From: Burkholderia stabilis
GTDB lineage: Bacteria > Pseudomonadota > Gammaproteobacteria > Burkholderiales > Burkholderiaceae
Reading direction: 5' to 3'
Length of the DNA: 64,000 nucleotides
Assembly: GCF_001742165.1 (NCBI RefSeq)
Contig: NZ_CP016443.1
Span: 2,418,001-2,482,000 of the forward strand
Part shown: one piece after another, positions 61,905 to 64,000 of the stretch
Layout of the letters: each line of letters opens with the position of its first letter
Position numbering within the stretch: the first letter of the stretch is position 1
The notes under the pieces: generated by a model
What the model was told of the DNA's origin: nothing
Databases searched by the model: none
The model's input: only the letters and a program-made list of their open reading frames with translations
Position numbers and translations under genes: made by a program

Positions 61905-64000
61905 ATGACGAGGAACTGGGGGCTGGGAACGGCGCTGCTGGCGCTGTGCGTTGCCGTGACGTCATGTGGAGGCGATGGCGATTCGCCGTCGGCAGCGGCG
62001 GTCAACCTGTCGGCCGCCGCGCACGCGCAGGGCAATGAAGACGGCAACGGCGGCGGCAACGACAACAGCAACGGCAACGAAAACGGCGCACCGAAGAAGA
62101 ACCACGACATTCGCGTCGTCCAGTACGTCAATCCGCTGATCGGCACCGACTACGCGACCGACCAGCCGGCCGACCCGGTCGGCTCGGGGTTGGGCGGCGG
62201 CACGTTCCCGGGGCCGACGGTGCCGTTCGGGATGATGCAGTGGAGCCCGATGACGCCCACGGCCCAATACGATTCGCGCAAGGGCGACGGCTCCGGTTTC
62301 TCCGGCGGCTACTGGTACGGCGATACGTCGATCAATGCGTTCAGCGTGCTGCACCTGAGCGGCACCGGCTGCTGGGCGAACGGCGGCTACCTGAACGTGA
62401 TGCCGCAGCTCGCGCCCGGCGACGCCGGCACGCCGGCGACCTTCAGCCATGCCAACGAAACCGTGCAGGCCGGCTACTACGGCGTCACGCTCGGCAACGG
62501 CATCAAGGCCGAGCTGACGACGACGCTGCGCACCGGCTTCGCGCGCTTCACGTATCCGGCGCTCGCGCAAGGCCAGCAGGCCACCATCGCGATCGATCCG
62601 ACCGTGCAGAACAACCGCTCGCAGGCCTCGACCGCGGATACGGTGAAGCAGGTCGGCGATCGCGCGCTGTCCGGCACGATCGCGGGCAGCGGCTTCTGCT
62701 GGGCCGGGCACGCGGTGCCGCTCTACTACTACGCGGAGTTCAGCGAGCCGTTCGCGGCGAAGCCGTCGCTCGCCGCCAACAGCCCGCTCGCGGTGACGTT
62801 CGCGGTCGACAGGCAGCACCCGGCCGTGATGATGAAGCTCGGCATCTCGTTCGTCAGCGAGGCGAATGCGAAGGCGAACCTCGACGCGGAAAACCCGGGC
62901 GCCGACGCGCACGGCCGTGCGGGCTGGCATTTCGACAAGGTGCGCAATGCGGCCAGCGCCGCATGGAACGCGCGCCTGAACGCGATCCAGGTGAAGGGCG
63001 GCAGCGATGCCGACAAGACGAAGTTCTACACCGCGCTGTATCACGCGTCGCTGCACCCGAACGTGTTCAACGATGCGAACGGCCAGTATCCGGACTTCTA
63101 TGCGTCGAACGGCGCATCGTCTGCGCCGGTGCGCCAGGTCGAGAAGGGCCGCACGATGTACGCGAACTTCTCCGGCTGGGACATCGACCGCTCGTTCATC
63201 CAGTTGCAGGCGCTGCTCGATCCGGTGCGCACCAGCGACATCGTGCAGTCGCTCGTGCTCGACGCGGCCGCGTGCGGCGCCTTCCCGCGCTGGGCCTATT
63301 TCAATACGGAGACGGCCGTGATGCCCGGCGACGCGGGCTCGATCATCGCGGCCAACGCGTACGCGTTCGGCGCGACGAATTTCGACACGCAGCGCGCGCT
63401 GTCGATCATGAAGCGCAGCACCGCGCCGGGCGCCGCGTGCGCCGGCACGCCGGTGATGGGCAGCCGCGCGGATTACGACCGGCTCGGCTACGTGCCGTCG
63501 TCGGGCTCGGGCGACAACCAGACCGCGTCGAACACGCTCGAATACGCGGTGCGCGATTTCGCAGTGTCGCGCTTTGCAACCGCGCTCGGCGATTCGGCGA
63601 CGGCCGGCACGCTGCTGAAGTCGAGCGGCAACTGGCGGAACCTGTTCGACAAGAACGCGATTCAGCCGAAGACGTCGGCCGGCGCGTGGGTCACCGACGG
63701 CACCGGCTTCATGGAAGGCAACTCGGAGCAGTACACGTGGTACGTGCCGCACGATCTCGGCGGCGTGGTCGCGCAGGCCGGCGGCGCCGCGTCGGTCGTC
63801 GACCGGCTCGACACGTTCTTCACGCACCTGAACATCGGCACCGTGCAGCCGTATTTCTACGTCGGCAACGAAGTGACGATGGCCGTGCCGTGGGTCTACG
63901 CGTGGGCCGGTGCGCCGTCGCACACGCAGCGCGTGCTGCACGCGTCGCTCGCGAACGCGTTCGGCGCCGACGCGGCCGGCTTGCCGGGCAACGACGATCT
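61905..64000 (+). CDS. GH92 family alpha-mannosidase lipoprotein, partial
   Basis: 698 codons are visible; the frame runs off the right edge. A lipoprotein signal (ALLALCVAVTSCGG, C21) and an Asn/Gly-rich linker (about 40-62) precede the GH92 domain, recognised by VVQYVNPLIGTDYATDQPAD, GTFPGPTVPFGMMQWSP and the catalytic region GNSEQYTWYVPHDL. GH92 enzymes are calcium-dependent exo-mannosidases that trim N-glycan or yeast-type alpha-mannose, so a surface glycan-degrading role is likely. The ATG at 61905 has GGAGACA upstream. Confidence 0.9.
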   Translation, partial: MTRNWGLGTALLALCVAVTSCGGDGDSPSAAAVNLSAAAHAQGNEDGNGGGNDNSNGNENGAPKKNHDIRVVQYVNPLIGTDYATDQPADPVGSGLGGGTFPGPTVPFGMMQWSPMTPTAQYDSRKGDGSGFSGGYWYGDTSINAFSVLHLSGTGCWANGGYLNVMPQLAPGDAGTPATFSHANETVQAGYYGVTLGNGIKAELTTTLRTGFARFTYPALAQGQQATIAIDPTVQNNRSQASTADTVKQVGDRALSGTIAGSGFCWAGHAVPLYYYAEFSEPFAAKPSLAANSPLAVTFAVDRQHPAVMMKLGISFVSEANAKANLDAENPGADAHGRAGWHFDKVRNAASAAWNARLNAIQVKGGSDADKTKFYTALYHASLHPNVFNDANGQYPDFYASNGASSAPVRQVEKGRTMYANFSGWDIDRSFIQLQALLDPVRTSDIVQSLVLDAAACGAFPRWAYFNTETAVMPGDAGSIIAANAYAFGATNFDTQRALSIMKRSTAPGAACAGTPVMGSRADYDRLGYVPSSGSGDNQTASNTLEYAVRDFAVSRFATALGDSATAGTLLKSSGNWRNLFDKNAIQPKTSAGAWVTDGTGFMEGNSEQYTWYVPHDLGGVVAQAGGAASVVDRLDTFFTHLNIGTVQPYFYVGNEVTMAVPWVYAWAGAPSHTQRVLHASLANAFGADAAGLPGNDD

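Noticed and set aside
61962..63941. 659-residue minus-strand frame opposite the mannosidase
   Set aside because: Arg/Ala-rich antisense shadow; the plus strand encodes a clear GH92 domain.
1..64000. CRISPR arrays, tRNA or rRNA genes, intact insertion sequences
   Set aside because: No regularly spaced repeats, no cloverleaf-like genes and no transposase frames were seen; the only long repeat is the leuA 3' duplication.

Overview
The window reads as Burkholderia cepacia complex DNA, most like the second chromosome of a B. cenocepacia-type strain. It is very GC-rich with Burkholderia-style codon use, many LysR, AraC and ArsR regulators stand divergent from the gene they serve, and it carries a bclA-bclC lectin pair that matches the BC2L-A and BC2L-C lectins of that group almost residue for residue. 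About 58 protein genes can be supported. No rRNA, tRNA, CRISPR array or intact insertion sequence was seen.

Layout. 1-925 is the N-terminal part of a CSS-motif/EAL cyclic-di-GMP phosphodiesterase cut by the left edge. 1371-6591 holds small hypotheticals, an AraC regulator divergent from a fatty acid hydroxylase, an AlaX-like tRNA-editing protein and a histidine acid phosphatase lipoprotein. 6771-11300 holds a HAD-like fragment, a type II NADH dehydrogenase with a divergent LysR, a small protein and an AraC regulator. 11301-13131 looks accessory, with an orphan YhcG/DUF1016 nuclease. 13415-19552 holds an NmrA-like protein, a BenE transporter, a fatty acid desaturase, a PhnD-like binding protein and a zinc-ribbon gene coupled to dbpA. 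19827-25289 holds mqo, a lipoprotein, and an Lrp regulator divergent from an acetylpolyamine amidohydrolase followed by a branched-chain amino acid binding protein. 25387-31752 holds an MscS channel, an M23 peptidase and a large autotransporter.

31863-36375 holds AraC/GyrI-like and Rrf2 regulators, a second NDH-2-like oxidoreductase and the lectin pair. leuA follows at 37319, preceded by a leucine-rich leader peptide (10 Leu in 31 residues) that indicates attenuation control. Immediately after leuA, its 3' end is repeated (145 bp, two mismatches), and the two copies enclose a visibly lower-GC segment whose only gene is a class II Fic protein. This is the most unusual structure in the window.

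40519-48880 and onward holds two regulators, a NodT/EmrA/EmrB-type tripartite drug efflux operon and an arsenic resistance cluster (arsR, arsC, acr3, arsH). 49838-64000 holds a TlpA-like thiol reductase fused to a membrane domain, a decayed MFS gene, a methyltransferase, an acetyltransferase, an ArsR/quinone oxidoreductase pair with two near-identical operators, an ABC exporter, an aldo/keto reductase divergent from a LysR, a second ArsR with a PLP decarboxylase, a cupin protein and the start of a GH92 alpha-mannosidase lipoprotein that runs off the right edge.

Overall this is chromosomal metabolic and regulatory DNA with a few accessory insertions (YhcG, Fic, arsenic resistance) and several clear operator-like inverted repeats, which are recorded individually.
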